A stretch of DNA of 62,469 bases from Dehalococcoidia bacterium UBA5760 (GTDB lineage: Bacteria; Chloroflexota; Dehalococcoidia; Dehalococcoidales; UBA5760): NCBI GenBank assembly GCA_002418895.1, contig DIFA01000013.1, forward strand, positions 1 to 62,469, read 5' to 3'. Under the pieces are notes generated by a model. The model searched no databases and was not told the DNA's origin. It was given only the letters and a program-made list of their open reading frames with translations. Each line of letters opens with the position of its first letter. Position 1 is the first letter of the stretch. The translations under genes were made by a program, and so were the position numbers. Below are positions 1 to 8,383 of this stretch, piece by piece.

Positions 1-1196
1 CCGGGGTTGTCGGCCACAAAGACGATGAGATCGCCCTCGCGGGCCTCCATCGCCTTGTTGATGGCCTGAACCTCTTCGGGCTTGAGGAACTTCACGATGG
101 GCGAGGTCCATCCGTCGGCGTTCACACGGGCCCAGGCAAGGCCCTTGGCGCCGTAATCGGAGACGAAGTTCGTCAGGCCGTCGATGTCCTTGCGGGAAAG
201 CTGCCGGCTGTCCTCGATGCGGATGGCCTTGACGATGCCTCCGCTTGCGGCCACCTCGTTGAACACCTTGAAGCCGCAGTCCTTCACGATCTCCGTCAAG
301 TCGCGGAGTTCCATGGCGAAGCGCGTGTCGGGGTTGTCCCGACCGTAGCGCTCCATGGCGTCCTGGTAGGTGATCCGCGGGAAGGGGGTCTGGATCTCCC
401 TGCCCGTGCCGGCCTTGAAAATGCAGGCCATGAGGCCTTCCATGGTCGAGATGATGTCCTCCTCGTTGATGAAGGACATCTCCACGTCGATCTGGGTGAA
501 CTCGGGCTGGCGGTCGGCACGGGTGTCCTCATCACGGAAGCACTTGGCTATCTGAAAGTACTTCTCCAGGCCGGCTACCATCAGCAGCTGTTTCATCTGC
601 TGCGGAGACTGGGGCAACGCATAGAACTTCCCGGCGTGGAGCCGGCTGGGTACTAAATAGTCCCGGGCTCCCTCCGGGGTGCTCTTAATCAGTATCGGTG
701 TTTCTACCTCGATAAAGCCCCTGTCATCAAGAAAGTCACGAATAAACTTCACCACTTTGTGGCGGAGAATCAGGTTCTCTCTCATCCGCGTCCGGCGGAT
801 ATCAAGGTAACGGTACCTTAAGCGGAGGCTCTCCTCCACCTCGATATCCTCATTGATATAGAAGGGCGGCGTCTTCGACGAATTGAGTATCTCGGCACTA
901 TCGGCGATAACCTCAATTTCACCAGTAGCCAGTCTCGCATTTTCCGTACCCGGCGGACGGGAAGCAACCCTACCTCTCACCCTGACAACATGTTCGCTTC
1001 GCATCCCGTTGGCTACTTTATGGCACTGCCCGGCTATCTCCGGATTGAAGGCTATCTGGGTAATACCCTCTCTATCACGCAGGTCGATGAATATCAGCCC
1101 GCCATGATCCCGGCGCCGGTCAACCCAACCGGCCAGGGTCACCTCGCTACCAATATGCTTCTTATTTAATTCTCCACAGCTGTGAGTTTTTAACAA
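1..1196 (-). CDS. aspS: Aspartyl-tRNA synthetase, 3' end beyond window
   Basis: Class II aminoacyl-tRNA synthetase that charges tRNA-Asp (or Asp/Asn) in the cytoplasm. About 398 N-terminal residues are present of a usual ~590. The N-terminus reads THSCGELNKKHIG and AGWVDRRRDHGGLIFIDLRD, the OB-fold anticodon-binding domain. Motif 2 follows (QSPQQMKQLLMVAG, then FQIAKCFRDED and RQPEFTQID), and near the window edge the bacterial GAD insertion begins (KAMEAREGDLIVFVAD). The start is TTG at 1194-1196, chosen because AGAGGGG lies just upstream and the protein begins at the usual place. Codon use is odd: downstream of the FQIAKCFRDED codons (positions below about 560) roughly nine in ten third positions are G or C, against about two in three upstream. 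The reading frame is continuous across the change. Function is certain; the homogeneity of the gene is not. Confidence 0.96.
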   Translation of the reverse strand, partial: MLKTHSCGELNKKHIGSEVTLAGWVDRRRDHGGLIFIDLRDREGITQIAFNPEIAGQCHKVANGMRSEHVVRVRGRVASRPPGTENARLATGEIEVIADSAEILNSSKTPPFYINEDIEVEESLRLRYRYLDIRRTRMRENLILRHKVVKFIRDFLDDRGFIEVETPILIKSTPEGARDYLVPSRLHAGKFYALPQSPQQMKQLLMVAGLEKYFQIAKCFRDEDTRADRQPEFTQIDVEMSFINEEDIISTMEGLMACIFKAGTGREIQTPFPRITYQDAMERYGRDNPDTRFAMELRDLTEIVKDCGFKVFNEVAASGGIVKAIRIEDSRQLSRKDIDGLTNFVSDYGAKGLAWARVNADGWTSPIVKFLKPEEVQAINKAMEAREGDLIVFVADNP

Positions 1197-1375
1197 AGCG
1201 CCCCTCTGAAGGAATATTTACCTCGCTGATTATATCTCATAATAGTGACGCTCTTCAAACACGTGTGCCGGCCCGGCAGGTTGATAACGACGATGAAACA
1301 GCAGCAGGGAATACCGGAAAATTTTGACTCAACGGTCGAGGAAGAACCGGCAGAGAGGGCACTTTCTTATCCGGT

Positions 1376-1726
1376 CTATATCCGACGTATTGCCGGCTTG
1401 ACCCGCCGTGCCTCAAAGAGCACGTTAGCGATAAAGTCCAGAGGAACCTTGCTCAGCTTGGCTATCTGCATCACTGATTCTTGAAGGACATTGTTCAATT
1501 GCCATGACTCTTTACACTTGGCGAGCAGTGTGGTGAAGGCACTCTGGAGCTCTCCGATCGAGGCGTCTCCTTCATGGAGTTCAAGGCACTGTTCACAATC
1601 AGCAGCAACATCAATAAAGTCACGCAGGCTATCCTGAAGTAACTGTCCCTCTCGGGCAAGAAACTTCTTGGCAAACTCAAGCTGTTCTCCATTGACCTTC
1701 AGACTGTAGACAATCAGTTCGCCCAT
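1376..1726 (-). CDS. Small conserved-looking protein of unknown function
   Basis: 116-residue protein that I do not recognise. It begins MGELIVYSLKVNGEQLEFAK, is predicted largely helical, has no signal peptide or membrane segment, and ends in a basic tail. Two cysteines occur in the middle (DCEQCLEL), too few for a clear metal site. The ATG is preceded by AGGAG at good spacing, and codon use resembles the neighbours, so it is probably a real gene. It sits alone between aspS and tRNA-Lys, reading in the same direction as aspS. Confidence 0.7.
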   Translation of the reverse strand: MGELIVYSLKVNGEQLEFAKKFLAREGQLLQDSLRDFIDVAADCEQCLELHEGDASIGELQSAFTTLLAKCKESWQLNNVLQESVMQIAKLSKVPLDFIANVLFEARRVKPAIRRI

Positions 1727-1838
1727 AATTTCTCCTATATTTTATGGTATAAAAAGCCAGCTTATTTGTCAATCCGTATATCGGACTATACAAAAATTTG
1801 CACTAAGACCCAATGTTTGCTAAACTCGCATAGTATAT

Positions 1839-1914
1839 GGGCCGCTAGCTCAACTGGCAGAGCAGCTGACTCTTAATCAGCAGGTTAGAGGTTCGATTCC
1901 TCTGCGGCTCACCA
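1839..1914 (+). tRNA. tRNA-Lys (anticodon CTT), integration target
   Basis: Complete cloverleaf with encoded CCA. Acceptor stem GGGCCGC/GCGGCTC (one G-U), D stem GCTC/GAGC, anticodon stem GCTGA/TCAGC around loop CTCTTAA (anticodon CTT at 1872-1874), T stem AGAGG/CCTCT around TTCGATT, discriminator A, CCA at 1912-1914. Its last 47 bases are repeated exactly at 11749-11795, so the tRNA remains whole while serving as the attachment site of the adjacent element. Confidence 0.97.
1868..1914 (+). repeat. attL, 47-bp direct repeat copy 1
   Basis: Spans the tRNA-Lys anticodon stem-loop to CCA. Identical to 11749-11795; the bases on either side differ (T against A before, G against A after), which fixes the repeat limits. 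Confidence 0.95.
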
Positions 1915-1969
1915 GATTTCATAGCTAATTTCACCATTACTCAACTTTCCCTTAGTAGACATAACTAGA

Positions 1970-1991
1970 TTTTGCTAATAATTTGCTAATA
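1970..1991. repeat. Integrase arm-type repeat, left
   Basis: A 22-bp stretch built from a tandem 11-mer, TTTGCTAATAA, at 1971-1981 and 1982-1992. The same 22 bases occur in the same orientation at 11611-11632, inside the other end of the element. The stop codon of the integrase falls within it. Short tandem direct repeats near both ends are the usual arm-binding sites of tyrosine integrases of the Tn916/lambda type; that role here is inferred. Confidence 0.75.
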
Positions 1992-3176
1992 ATCATTTCT
2001 AACAGCCTCTTTTTTATGCTCGACATCAGGGCTTTGTAGCACCATATCATCAAAACGGTTAGCGGCTGCTTGTTGTAGCCCTGGGGCCACATGACTATAG
2101 GTATCAAGGGTTATCTGGATACTTGAATGACCTAATCGCTCCTGTACTATCTTAGGATGTACACCTTGTTTTAACATTAATGAGGCGTGACTATGCCTAG
2201 CATCATGTAATCTGATATCCTTCAGACCGGTACGTCTTGCCAACTTCATCCAGGCATGGGTTATGCTATCCGGTAAGAGTGGCTTACCATCTATCCGGCA
2301 AAATACCAGGTCATCATCGGTAAGCGTTAGACCAAAAGACTGCCTTATTTTCTCTTGATGTTCTCTGTGCTCTCTTAGAACTATGGCGGTAGAGGGTGAA
2401 AGGGATACCATACGGCGGCTTTTATCAGTCTTAGTTTGTTGGAATATGATTTCTCCACTATGCAGTTGGTGAATAGTCCGGGTAACCGATAACTGGCATA
2501 GTAATAAATCAATATCACACCACCGCAAAGCTAGGAGCTCTGATCGTCTCATACCGGTAAAGAGGGCTAGATAGAATAGGGCGTGATATTGGGTGGACTT
2601 TGCAAGTTCTAAGAAGATGTGCATATCCGATTCATTCATGGTCTGCATTTCATTGTGTTGAGGTCGAGGGGGTTCTACCGCATCTGCAGGGTTTCGGCCT
2701 ATTATGCCTAACTTAACCGCATTCCTAAGGGCTTTGTGAAGGGTGACATGTATATATTGAACGCTCCTTTTGCTCAGGCCACCTTTACCATCAAAGCGTC
2801 CAGTGGATAGCTTCTCTGAATATAAACGCTGTAAATGCTCCGGCTTTAGCTGAGTTAGGGTGATTTGACCTAATGAAGGTGTCAAATGACTTCGTACCAT
2901 GTATTGATAACCTTCTGCCGTCCTGGGAGCCAAATTAGGCCAGACATATTCCTTTAGCCATATCTCCAGGTATTCCCCCAGCGTCGTTTTGCCAGGCGCA
3001 ATGAAAGTCCCATTATCAAGCTGGTGAAGTAGTTCGGAGAGGCGCTTTTCGGCATCCTTCTTAGTGCCCTTGACGCTTACCCACTGCTGCTTATACTTGC
3101 CTGTAGCAGCATCTTTGCCCATGCTAATAGCGATAGAATAACTATTTTTACCTCTCTTGGTTATATGTCCTCTCAT
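1986..3176 (-). CDS. int: Tyrosine recombinase (integrase)
   Basis: Site-specific recombinase that should integrate and excise this element at tRNA-Lys. 396 residues, normal for the family. Residues 1-55 form a basic arm-binding region (ITKRGKNSYSIAI, then KGTKKDAEKRL), 62-165 the SAM-like core-binding domain, and 180-370 the catalytic domain. Catalytic residues are visible: Arg210 in TGMRRSE, Lys249 or Lys252 in TKTDKSRR, His324 and Arg327 in LHDARHSH, His350 in LGHSS, and Tyr360 in DTYSHV, so the enzyme looks intact. Its start overlaps the end of the upstream 504-aa gene by 29 bp, so the two are probably co-transcribed and translationally coupled. The gene points toward attL, the usual arrangement. 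Confidence 0.97.
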   Translation of the reverse strand: MRGHITKRGKNSYSIAISMGKDAATGKYKQQWVSVKGTKKDAEKRLSELLHQLDNGTFIAPGKTTLGEYLEIWLKEYVWPNLAPRTAEGYQYMVRSHLTPSLGQITLTQLKPEHLQRLYSEKLSTGRFDGKGGLSKRSVQYIHVTLHKALRNAVKLGIIGRNPADAVEPPRPQHNEMQTMNESDMHIFLELAKSTQYHALFYLALFTGMRRSELLALRWCDIDLLLCQLSVTRTIHQLHSGEIIFQQTKTDKSRRMVSLSPSTAIVLREHREHQEKIRQSFGLTLTDDDLVFCRIDGKPLLPDSITHAWMKLARRTGLKDIRLHDARHSHASLMLKQGVHPKIVQERLGHSSIQITLDTYSHVAPGLQQAAANRFDDMVLQSPDVEHKKEAVRNDY

Positions 3177-4662
3177 TTTGTGCCTCCTTTTCTCTATCTA
3201 GATGTACTTTACTCTCTTTTATTAATCTTGCGTATTCTATTTTGAATGCTTCCGGAGAGTGTTGAATATCTTCGGGGTGTTTTTTAATCCATTTCTTTCT
3301 AATTGTTTCCCAGAAGGTGTTAAATCCTTTTTCAGGCTTACCACCGCTTTGCTGAACTAATCTAATAAATTCTTGCTCACGTTTTCTTTTCTCTATTTCC
3401 CCTTGTGAATCTGCATTATTCAACAAGGCCCAATCCTCATCCGTCTCATTGTCGTTAATGAATCTTTGTTGAACTTCTGCTGATATTAAATCCCAACCGG
3501 GGTGTTCTTGTTTTAATTCGTTCTTGTGTAACTTCTCATATTGCTCAAGGTATTCAGGGGAGATTTCATAACCAACCATAGTCAGAAGCTTGGGGCTTAA
3601 TACAAGGGCAGGACTTTGCGCTGTCAAGGTGTAATAATCCCTGATGGCCATGTTAGAGTGTTTTTTCACCCACTCACGCAGTTTAATTCTAATATCAAGC
3701 TGGCGAGAATATATGGAATCGTCAGGGAAACCCCCTGAATCTGGAAAGAAATGCCCCTTCTCTCGCAAAAGTACTCTTTTTTGTAATTCTCTAGTTACTT
3801 CGGTTCTTGAAGGTAAGGCATTCCATAAAGGCCCCTTGCTCAAATACATCAGCCAATAGGCAGCAACCAAGTCATTTTCTTCTGGTAGCACTTCATCCGT
3901 AAAACCGAGTCCCATAATTTCCATTTGTTTTGGTGGTTCCGCTCGCACATTCTGCCACACAGCTTGTTCTACTGATTTTACACTGCGAGGCGGCCCGATA
4001 AGTGCAGTTCCAGACTTTTCAATTCTCGATAGTTGTTCTTGAGAATATTTTAGCCGGGACACCTTCTTTAATTTTACAGCAGTTGCTCGCTCCCATTCCG
4101 GCATAAATACAGCATCAAGAGCAGTGGTATTAAAATGTTTTTCTCCCATGATTTGAGACACTTGCTCTTGGATGCTGTATAACCAGCTTAAACTGATTAG
4201 CTCTAAATTTCGTACGACTTTGTCAGAATACCGCTTTCCGGTTGAAATGTCTTGATAGTAAAGAGCCTGGATATAAACTATCCATTTAGCCTGCCGGATA
4301 CTGATGGGTCTATCAATAGCCAACGAAAATCTCCATATATCAAATAGATCTTTACTGGCCTCTGGTGATATTCCATATTTTACTGAGGCAGCAATAGACC
4401 AGGGTTTATCTTCATCAGTGTAAGGGAGATTGCGAGCCCGTGAAATGAGTTTTGCTACGCTTTCCCTCTCAGGCAGTCTGTCCTTTATGTCCCTGCTTTG
4501 TCTCATCTGCTCCACGATTTCATCAGCAAGTAACATTCTGGGTTTGTACTTCTCTTCTATTGCCTGATTAAATATGTATTTTCTCCAATCGTCAGGTATA
4601 TTGGGGCCTCTCACCCCCCTGTCTGTATCCTCCCAATTTTCATTAATTTGTCTCTCTTGCAT
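3148..4662 (-). CDS. Unknown 504-aa protein of the element
   Basis: I do not recognise this protein. It is charged and soluble, without signal peptide or membrane segments; the C-terminal third is rich in Glu/Lys/Arg and probably helical. A GTG nine codons upstream (4689) would extend it to 513 residues, but the promoter at 4699-4727 puts the transcript start near 4692, so that codon would have no transcribed ribosome site. The ATG at 4662 has AAGGA nine bases upstream inside a 30-nt leader, so I prefer it. The gene runs into the integrase with a 29-bp overlap, which suggests a role in integration, excision or maintenance. A function cannot be assigned. Confidence 0.85.
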   Translation of the reverse strand: MQERQINENWEDTDRGVRGPNIPDDWRKYIFNQAIEEKYKPRMLLADEIVEQMRQSRDIKDRLPERESVAKLISRARNLPYTDEDKPWSIAASVKYGISPEASKDLFDIWRFSLAIDRPISIRQAKWIVYIQALYYQDISTGKRYSDKVVRNLELISLSWLYSIQEQVSQIMGEKHFNTTALDAVFMPEWERATAVKLKKVSRLKYSQEQLSRIEKSGTALIGPPRSVKSVEQAVWQNVRAEPPKQMEIMGLGFTDEVLPEENDLVAAYWLMYLSKGPLWNALPSRTEVTRELQKRVLLREKGHFFPDSGGFPDDSIYSRQLDIRIKLREWVKKHSNMAIRDYYTLTAQSPALVLSPKLLTMVGYEISPEYLEQYEKLHKNELKQEHPGWDLISAEVQQRFINDNETDEDWALLNNADSQGEIEKRKREQEFIRLVQQSGGKPEKGFNTFWETIRKKWIKKHPEDIQHSPEAFKIEYARLIKESKVHLDREKEAQNERTYNQER

Positions 4663-4698
4663 ATTTATCTGTCCTTGTAGGTATATCACTATGTCCTT

Positions 4699-4727
4699 AT
4701 TATAAAGATAAATGATAATTTAGTCAA
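4699..4727 (-). promoter_or_regulatory. Promoter of the unknown-int operon
   Basis: Reading on minus: TTGACT at 4727-4722, 17-bp spacer, TATAAT at 4704-4699. It lies in the 86-bp gap between the divergent Xre gene and the integrase operon, where Xre or Xis-like proteins could control it. Confidence 0.75.
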
Positions 4728-4748
4728 TACTTTAGGAGGTCAAATACA

Positions 4749-4940
4749 TTGAAAAATAAGGTTCGGGAATTCAGAGAGAAGGCTGGTCTCTCTCAGGCTG
4801 AATTGGCCCGGCGAGTTCATTGTGCCTCGCCGAACTTGTCCGCAGTTGAAAATGGCCAAAGGATAGCTTGGCCGAAGCTCAGACGGCGATTAGCTAGGTC
4901 ATTGAAAAAAACTGAAGCTGAACTATTCCCAGAGGGTTAA
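4749..4940 (+). CDS. Xre/Cro-type repressor
   Basis: 63-residue protein that is almost entirely one lambda-repressor-like helix-turn-helix domain: VREFREKAGLSQAELARRV followed by ASPNLSAVENGQRIAWPKL. The start is TTG, supported by AGGAGG about eight bases upstream and by the beginning of the domain. It faces the integrase operon across a short gap with a strong promoter, the layout of an element-maintenance switch, so it likely represses integrase and/or its own operon. It is followed two bases later by the Xis-like gene. Confidence 0.88.
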   Translation: MKNKVREFREKAGLSQAELARRVHCASPNLSAVENGQRIAWPKLRRRLARSLKKTEAELFPEG

Positions 4941-4942
4941 GA

Positions 4943-5134
4943 ATGGAGAATAACGAGAGACTTACAATGACAATCCCTGAGTTTGCCAAAGCTACCGGCT
5001 GCTCAAGAAATCTAGCATATCTCTTAGCTCGTCAAAATAAGCTGCCGGTTCCAGTAATCTACGTCGGCGATAAGAGAATGGTGGTAAGCCGGAAAGCTGT
5101 TGAAAAGCTACTAAGTGAAGTGGGAGAGTTATGA
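4943..5134 (+). CDS. Excisionase-like / MerR-type HTH protein
   Basis: 63-residue DNA-binding protein of the helix-turn-helix 17 (excisionase) type: LTMTIPEFAKATGCSRNLAY, then LPVPVIYVGDKRMVVSRKAV, with the short wing typical of this group. Such proteins often act as recombination directionality factors for tyrosine integrases; that role here is inferred from its size and position. Its stop overlaps the start of the primase-helicase gene (ATGA), so it is part of the rightward operon 4749-8383. Confidence 0.82.
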   Translation: MENNERLTMTIPEFAKATGCSRNLAYLLARQNKLPVPVIYVGDKRMVVSRKAVEKLLSEVGEL

Positions 5135-7188
5135 CAAGGCCCCACGATTTTAGAGATATTCTATCCAGGATACCAGGCGTAAAGAAAAGCGGTGACCACT
5201 GGATAGCATCATGCCCTGTACCAGGACATAAGACACCCCAAGGCCATCTTACTCTAAAGGATGCTGGCGACAAGGCTCTGGTGACTTGTCAGGGCAGAAA
5301 ACATAGTTACCAGGATATATGCCGAACGCTAGGCTTTGATAGCCTAACATATTCCACTAATGGCAATGGAGAGAAGATAATAGCTACCTATGACTATACC
5401 GATGCTGAGGGGAAGTTCTTATATCAGGTTGTTAGATATGCCCCAAAGGATTTCAGACAACGGAGGGCAGACGGCTCCGGGGGCTGGATATGGAACATTA
5501 AGGGTATTAAGCCAGTGCTATACCGCTTGCCCGAAGTGACAAGAGCAATAACCGAGGGACGAACGGTTTATGTCTGTGAAGGCGAAAAGGATGCTGATTC
5601 CTTAAGAGCTAAAGGACTGACGGCCACAACTAACAGCGGCGGAGCTGAAAAATGGCGGCCAGATCACAGTGAAACACTAGCGCATGGTTCAGTGGTGATT
5701 TTACCTGATAAAGATATGCCAGGACAACGGCATGCCACTACAGTAGCAACTTCACTTCAGGGCAAAGCAAAATCTATTAAGGTTCTGGAGCTACCAAACC
5801 GTGATGGCCACCAAGTAAAGGACATAAGTGATTGGCTGGTAGCGGGCGGGACAGTGGTGGAACTTGAAGGCTTAACAGCTAGAGCGCCAGAGTATAAGCC
5901 AAAAGAAACCGAGGGAGCTAGCCTTGTTTGTATAGGTGATGTTGAGCCGGAGAAGGTATCTTGGTTATGGCTGCCCTATATACCTAAAGGAAAGCTAACA
6001 CTATTAGAGGGTGACCCTGGTGTGGGTAAGTCTTGGGTAAGCCTGGCAATCGCAACGGCTGTGTCACTCGGCAAAGGGTTACCAGGGACGGAAGCAATAG
6101 AATCGGCAACGGTGCTTTTAGCATCGGCAGAGGACGGGCTAGGGGATACTATCAGACCGAGGCTTGACGCTATGGCGGCTAACGTTTCAAATGTTCACGC
6201 TATAAAAGGTGCTCTGGACTTCGGCAATAGCGGGCTTCCCATACTGGAGGGGTTTATTGATAGGATTAAGCCGTCACTCGTGATAATTGACCCGTTAGTG
6301 GCTTACATCGGAGCTAATGTTGACATTCACCGAGCTAATGAGACAAGAACAATAATGGCAAAGCTGGCAGACATTGCAGAGCGGCATACAGTGGCTATTC
6401 TGGCAGTACGCCACCTTACCAAAGGCGGGACGCTAAAACCGATATACAGGGGCTTAGGTAGTATTGACCTTGCTGCTGCCTGTCGCTCGGTACTTATGGC
6501 TGGTTGTGACCCTGATAATCCCCAAAAGCGGGGGATAGTGCACATCAAGTCTAATCTAGCGCCTATGGGTAACGCTATCGGTTACGAGCTAAGGGATGCG
6601 GGTTTTTACTGGACTGGTGAAAGCGACCTGACATGGCAGAAGATTCTATCAGCAGAGGATAGCGAAAGCAAATCGGTTTTAGATAGCGCTATTGATTTTC
6701 TAAAAGACGAACTGGCAGACGGAGCGGTTGAAGTAAAACAAGTCGAAAGGGACGCAGATGCAGCGGGGATTAACTCACGCACACTAAGACGTGCCCGTGA
6801 AAGCATGGGGGTTGAAGTTAAGCGTCAAAGTGAGCCTGGAAGTAAAAGAGGTAGTGGACGCTGGTTGTGGCAGTTACCAGAGTTTTTAGCTGACCAAGAT
6901 GTTCAAGATGACCACGATGACCATATAGAAGAAATTGGTCATCTTAATCAAATTAGCTTTGAAAATACCCCTTCACTAGAAACCGATGGTCAACTTAATC
7001 CCCCTGACGTCCTGGGTATGTCAGTAGAAAAGGCTATCGAGCTATGGCGAAAAGAGGGCGCTCCGGTCATTCACTTAAGGGCCGGCGAAAACTGCCTTGA
7101 CCTTGAAAAGTTGCTTGCCAATAAGGAAGTGAAACTTGAACACCTACTAGCAGTAGCCGGTTGGCTGAGACAAAGGGGTGGGTTGTGA
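5131..7188 (+). CDS. Primase-helicase (zinc finger, TOPRIM, RepA-like ATPase)
   Basis: 685-residue replication protein. N-terminus: primase-type zinc-binding region with Cys28, His33, Cys53 and His58 (SCPVPGH and TCQGRKH). Residues about 145-240: TOPRIM domain with Glu150 in VCEGEKDA and acidic DKDMPG at 193-198. Residues about 275-480: RecA-fold helicase of the RepA/AAA_25 group, Walker A GDPGVGKS at 294-301, Walker B LVIIDP ending at Asp387. The C-terminal 150 residues look like a winged-helix region plus an unknown tail. It would unwind and prime the origin of the element or a parental plasmid. The ATG overlaps the upstream stop, and the GTG of the next gene overlaps its own stop. Confidence 0.92.
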   Translation: MTRPHDFRDILSRIPGVKKSGDHWIASCPVPGHKTPQGHLTLKDAGDKALVTCQGRKHSYQDICRTLGFDSLTYSTNGNGEKIIATYDYTDAEGKFLYQVVRYAPKDFRQRRADGSGGWIWNIKGIKPVLYRLPEVTRAITEGRTVYVCEGEKDADSLRAKGLTATTNSGGAEKWRPDHSETLAHGSVVILPDKDMPGQRHATTVATSLQGKAKSIKVLELPNRDGHQVKDISDWLVAGGTVVELEGLTARAPEYKPKETEGASLVCIGDVEPEKVSWLWLPYIPKGKLTLLEGDPGVGKSWVSLAIATAVSLGKGLPGTEAIESATVLLASAEDGLGDTIRPRLDAMAANVSNVHAIKGALDFGNSGLPILEGFIDRIKPSLVIIDPLVAYIGANVDIHRANETRTIMAKLADIAERHTVAILAVRHLTKGGTLKPIYRGLGSIDLAAACRSVLMAGCDPDNPQKRGIVHIKSNLAPMGNAIGYELRDAGFYWTGESDLTWQKILSAEDSESKSVLDSAIDFLKDELADGAVEVKQVERDADAAGINSRTLRRARESMGVEVKRQSEPGSKRGSGRWLWQLPEFLADQDVQDDHDDHIEEIGHLNQISFENTPSLETDGQLNPPDVLGMSVEKAIELWRKEGAPVIHLRAGENCLDLEKLLANKEVKLEHLLAVAGWLRQRGGL

Positions 7189-7427
7189 TAGTTAAATGCC
7201 CCAATTGCGGCGAATCAGTAGTGGTTAATGGTTTGGGTCGCAAGCCACTGAATATACCCTTTAAAATCGTTTGTGACGCGTTAAATAAACATCACAACGT
7301 AAGGGATACAGCTCAAGAGCTAAGATGCAGTCCGGCATATATTTTCAAAGTGCTAAAAGCCAATAGCCTGAGTTTAAGAGATGTGATTACTATGAGCCAA
7401 GGAGAGGGTAATGAAAAAGAATGCTAA
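7185..7427 (+). CDS. Small zinc-binding / HTH protein
   Basis: 80 residues when started at GTG 7185, which overlaps the stop of the primase gene (GTGA) and has AAAGGGG upstream; a TTG at 7161 would add eight residues. It begins with a CPNCGES knuckle that probably pairs with one later cysteine (KIVCDALN) or dimerises to hold zinc, followed by a helix-turn-helix-like stretch (VRDTAQELRCSPAYIFKVLK). It is likely a DNA-binding regulator; its partner is unknown. It overlaps the next gene by 17 bp. Confidence 0.7.
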   Translation: MIVKCPNCGESVVVNGLGRKPLNIPFKIVCDALNKHHNVRDTAQELRCSPAYIFKVLKANSLSLRDVITMSQGEGNEKEC

Positions 7428-8085
7428 AGACAAACAATGCGAAAGCGACACGCCGGACGTTCCTAAAGGTCTGATAAAGAAAGAATATACCCAAGAGGAG
7501 AAGACAAGGATAGCCAGATACTTGGAGCGAGCCAAGAGGGAGCCACTGAAGTTCAATAGGGGGACGAGCAAACCAGATAATTCTTGTCTGGAGCTTCACA
7601 CTACCAATAAGACATTGAGTAAGGCCAAATTTACTGAGGCGTTTGGAACGACTGACTCGGAACTACAACAATATCTCCTTAACCAGGTGGTTCAGACTTT
7701 CAGAGGTTGCGAGTCTTCTAAGGGTTTTGACCATACAAGGATGGAAGAGTTTGCCAACAATGCGATGGCCTTATTAAATGGAATACAACCACAAGACGAG
7801 ATTGAAGGCATGCTGGCTGTTCAAATGATAGCCGTTCACAATATGGCGATGGAAACAATGAAACGAGCGATGATTACTGACCAGACTTTCGAGGGGGCAG
7901 AAGCTAATATCAACCGTGCAACTAAGATGTTACGAACCTTCAATGCTCAAATGGAAGCTCTTAAGAGATACAGGACTGGGGGACAACAAAAGGTGACCGT
8001 TGAGCACGTCCATGTTACAGCTGGTGGGCAGGCTATTGTCGGAGTGGTCAACCGGGGGGAGGGTAATGATGGAAGGCGGGGATGA
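7411..8085 (+). CDS. Phage/plasmid-type conserved protein (HVHV-GGQAIVG)
   Basis: 224-residue soluble protein. The N-terminus is charged, the middle helical (residues 85-185), and the end carries the pattern ALKRYRTGGQQKVTVEHVHV then GGQAIVG, which I recall from conserved hypothetical proteins in bacterial prophages and integrative elements. No enzymatic motif is visible. The start is ATG with GGAGAGGG upstream. Its 3' end overlaps the next gene by 20 bp, and the two probably work together. Confidence 0.75.
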   Translation: MKKNAKDKQCESDTPDVPKGLIKKEYTQEEKTRIARYLERAKREPLKFNRGTSKPDNSCLELHTTNKTLSKAKFTEAFGTTDSELQQYLLNQVVQTFRGCESSKGFDHTRMEEFANNAMALLNGIQPQDEIEGMLAVQMIAVHNMAMETMKRAMITDQTFEGAEANINRATKMLRTFNAQMEALKRYRTGGQQKVTVEHVHVTAGGQAIVGVVNRGEGNDGRRG

Positions 8086-8383
8086 ACCCCAAGCAAAACG
8101 GCTTGGTTGGTTGAAAAACAATAATCCGCCGGGAAACCCTAATACTGCTCCAAGATGCGGAGCCAAGACAAGGAAGGGAACACCTTGCAGAGCACCGGCA
8201 ATGGCAAACGGCAGGTGCAGGATGCACGGTGGAAAAAGCACGGGCCCACGAACTCCAGAGGGGCTTGAAAGGTCAAGGAAAGCCAAATGGAAGCATGGTT
8301 ATTATTCAGCAGAGTCAATAGCTATGCGCCAGTATATTAGTTTGTTATTGCGTGAGAGCCGAGACACAATAGAAAAGGTATGA
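8066..8383 (+). CDS. HGG-motif small protein of mobile elements
   Basis: 105 residues from the ATG at 8066, chosen because GGGGGAGGG precedes it; the frame is open further upstream but has no ribosome site. It carries four closely spaced Cys/His positions (CGAKTRKGTPC, GRCRMHGGKSTG), suggesting a small zinc site, then the signature STGPRTPEGLERSRKAKWKHG. The same signature is familiar from short conserved proteins in proteobacterial phage-like regions; its function is unknown. It is the last gene of the rightward operon. Confidence 0.75.
   Translation: MMEGGDEPQAKRLGWLKNNNPPGNPNTAPRCGAKTRKGTPCRAPAMANGRCRMHGGKSTGPRTPEGLERSRKAKWKHGYYSAESIAMRQYISLLLRESRDTIEKV

Noticed and set aside
1245..1484. 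79-aa plus-strand frame
   Set aside because: Overlaps the 3' part of the 116-aa minus gene, which has a good ribosome site; this frame has none.
1795..1838. TAGTAT just before tRNA-Lys as its promoter -10
   Set aside because: Only two bases from the mature 5' end, leaving no room for a precursor start; no matching -35.
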